DNA from: an uncultured Lachnospiraceae bacterium | GTDB taxonomy: Bacteria; Bacillota; Clostridia; Lachnospirales; Lachnospiraceae | Direction: 5' to 3' | Length of the DNA: 32,475 bases | NCBI GenBank assembly: GCA_910588285.1 | Contig: CAJUQB010000007.1 | Location: 49,585-82,059 of the forward strand | Shown: in pieces, positions 31,368 through 32,475 of the stretch | Numbering within the stretch: position 1 is the stretch's first letter | How the letters are laid out: the number at the start of each line of letters is the position of its first letter | Notes under the pieces: generated by a model | Databases searched by the model: none | What the model was told of the DNA's origin: nothing | The model's input: only the letters and a program-made list of their open reading frames with translations | Made by a program: the position numbers and the translations under genes

Positions 31368-31623
31368 AATATTGAAAAAAGTAACCGTATTATTAGCAGG
31401 TTCCATTTTGTCCTTTTCCATGTTCTTAAATGTTGGAACATCTGTTGATGCCGCTTATCAAAGGCCTTTTATTACAACGCAAAATGAAGATGGTATCTCA
31501 CCATTATCCGATATCATTGGCTGGCGTTATACCAAAATAAATGGAAAACTCTATAAGCGTCAGTTCAACTACTCTACTGGCGAATGGGTAGGCCCTTGGA
31601 TTCTTGTACAAGGACAGGCTTAA
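31360..31623 (+). CDS. small secreted protein (DUF6147-like) coupled to the M56 protease
   Basis: This 87-aa protein has a clear signal peptide: KK positives, a hydrophobic core (VTVLLAGSILSFSMFLNVG) and a cleavage site near SVDA-A at 31-32. The mature part of about 55 residues (PLSDIIGWRYTKINGKLYKRQFNYSTGEWVGPWI) is aromatic- and basic-rich, without cysteines. It resembles the small exported proteins often found with M56/BlaI pairs in Lachnospiraceae; the family name is from memory and uncertain. ATG lies inside the end of the protease gene, with GAGG upstream (GAAAGAGGAAATC). It could be the ligand or reporter sensed by the M56 protein, or the effector of the circuit; nothing in the sequence decides. 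Confidence 0.8.
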   Translation: MNKILKKVTVLLAGSILSFSMFLNVGTSVDAAYQRPFITTQNEDGISPLSDIIGWRYTKINGKLYKRQFNYSTGEWVGPWILVQGQA

Positions 31624-31638
31624 AAATGTTTCATTTTC

Positions 31639-31669
31639 CCCGGCCACAAATATGTGGCCGGGATTTTTT
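31639..31669 (+). terminator. terminator of the BlaI/M56/secreted-protein operon
   Basis: CCCGGCCACA and TGTGGCCGGG pair perfectly around AATA and are followed by ATTTTTT. It lies 15 bp after the last stop codon. Confidence 0.93.
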
Positions 31670-32335
31670 CATTTTTACACATGCAAAGAGATTTCTTATC
31701 TAAGGGCAACACCGTAATACAACGACTAACCAACCGCAATTCTAATGCGCGTATTTAAAACCGCCCAATTCTCCACGTAAACAAATCATCCAAACTGCCG
31801 TAGAAACTCCCACAATCTGAAAGAAGCCCCTCTATACACCTTTGGATATTACAGACTTTTTTTAATTACAACCATCCAGGCACTGCAGTCACCAGTCCTC
31901 CATTGGAAGTCCCCTCCGGTTCTACTCTTCTGTATTATTTGCCGGAAATAGCATTCCATCTACCAGAATGCCTAATGTACCGTAAGAATTCCCCTTCTCT
32001 CCGTATCAGACACCACCATCACAGCCCAGAATGGGACAACCGCATCATGGTGCTTGGCATCACTCCTATTATGTTGGAAATAGTATGAATCAATATAAGC
32101 CTCACTGCTGCATACCGAATGATCCAAAATATGTATTTCCAGCAGCCATATTTATGATCAGCCATCTAATAACCAAACAACAAAAGGCTCATTTTAAGCG
32201 CTTTAGAACATCGGATATTATATGTGAAAATATCTACAGTCATTTTTAAGGAATGACACAATCCACAGAAAGATATCTTAGAGATTTTATAATGCAGGAA
32301 TGCTGGCTTCCTTCCTTCACCTGCTCAAACAATTC
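31670..32335. other. gene-poor region, probably relic sequence
   Basis: No convincing gene is seen. Short plus-strand frames at 31903-32249 lack ribosome sites and protein-like composition. On the minus strand a stretch ending at about 31755 reads like a protein tail (CIEGLLSDCGSFYGSLDDLFTWRIGRF-stop), but it is closed upstream by stops, so it may be a fossil of an integrated gene. Confidence 0.4.
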
Positions 32336-32475
32336 CTATATCCCATATTCACTAAACAGCTTCTCCTGATACGCACGATCAGACACGCTTTTCGATATTT
32401 CATTCCCACGGTTCTCCTGAAGCAGCATACGGATTAATTGGTTCACCCGCTCCTCCCCTCGCTTTTCCCCGATCT
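32336..32475 (-). CDS. C-terminal end of an Rpn-family (PD-(D/E)XK nuclease/transposase-like) protein, 5' end beyond the window
   Basis: The minus strand is open from the window edge to TAG at 32336-32338. It gives 45 residues that begin IGEKRGEERVNQLIRMLLQENRG and end DRAYQEKLFSEYGI. The charged GEERVN helix followed by a YQEKL-x-EYGI tail is what I would expect at the end of recombination-promoting nuclease (Rpn)-like proteins common in gut Firmicutes. The catalytic part is not in the window, so the assignment rests on the tail alone. Confidence 0.5.
   Translation of the reverse strand, partial: IGEKRGEERVNQLIRMLLQENRGNEISKSVSDRAYQEKLFSEYGI

Noticed and set aside
31903..32249. Two short plus-strand frames in the right-hand gene-poor region
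   Set aside because: No ribosome site, overlapping frames and odd composition; treated as relic or non-coding sequence.

Overview
The window looks like chromosomal DNA of a spore-forming, anaerobic, gut-type Firmicute, most likely a Lachnospiraceae/Clostridium-cluster relative. This is inferred from mid-GC coding sequence with strong AGGAGG ribosome sites, a BclB-type exosporium collagen protein, an AbfD-type radical [4Fe-4S]/FAD dehydratase, and Old-Yellow-Enzyme reductases of the BaiCD/FldZ type. No rRNA, tRNA or CRISPR was found.

Layout. (1) 1-7051: a four-gene minus-strand operon (class II aldolase, iron alcohol dehydrogenase, D-2-hydroxyacid dehydrogenase, Fe-S flavoenzyme running off the left edge), divergent from a PRD/EIIB/EIIA transcriptional regulator. 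(2) 7157-8245: an anion-permease-like transporter. (3) 8181-11591: a minus-strand MacB/FtsX-type ABC transporter whose first permease is frameshifted and whose ATPase runs into the permease gene. (4) 11879-14013: an AT-rich three-gene module of unknown role: a 371-aa unknown, a small protein with a Cys4 zinc-ribbon pattern, and a PD-(D/E)XK nuclease-like protein interrupted at a nine-A run. It is the best candidate here for an undescribed, defence-like system. (5) 14289-15778: a decaying operon with an intact PfkB kinase between a truncated URO-D-like gene and a small gene tail. (6) 15919-19081: a zinc alcohol dehydrogenase and an FGGY kinase, divergent across a 556-bp intergenic region that is a large imperfect palindrome. 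(7) 19170-21021: a NifU-like scaffold protein and the AbfD-like dehydratase. (8) 21247-25472: a spore-surface cassette of two collagen-like proteins and a glycosyltransferase. (9) 25784-29405: a flavoprotein reductase, a Crp/Fnr-like regulator and a MATE exporter, linked by matching palindromic operators. (10) 29757-31623: a BlaI repressor, M56 sensor protease and small secreted protein in one operon. (11) The right edge holds gene-poor DNA and the tail of an Rpn-like gene.

How the parts fit. The aldolase, FucO-like reductase, FGGY kinase and Zn dehydrogenase could form a polyol/ketose route: oxidation, phosphorylation, aldol cleavage, then reduction of the aldehyde. The hydroxyacid dehydrogenase, OYE reductase, AbfD-like dehydratase and fumarate-reductase-like flavoprotein suggest that hydroxy or enoate products are processed further anaerobically. 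A repeated 16-bp box, AAACGCCCCATTTGCC or its relative ATTTGTGCCATTTGCC, lies upstream of the aldolase operon, the anion permease, the Zn dehydrogenase and the FGGY kinase. It has the same orientation toward each gene, and three of the four sites are paired with an exact 29-bp period. The aldolase operon and the AbfD-like gene also share a promoter, TTGAGG-N17-TAAGAT. I infer a single dispersed catabolic regulon, probably controlled by the PRD regulator; its substrate cannot be named from sequence alone.
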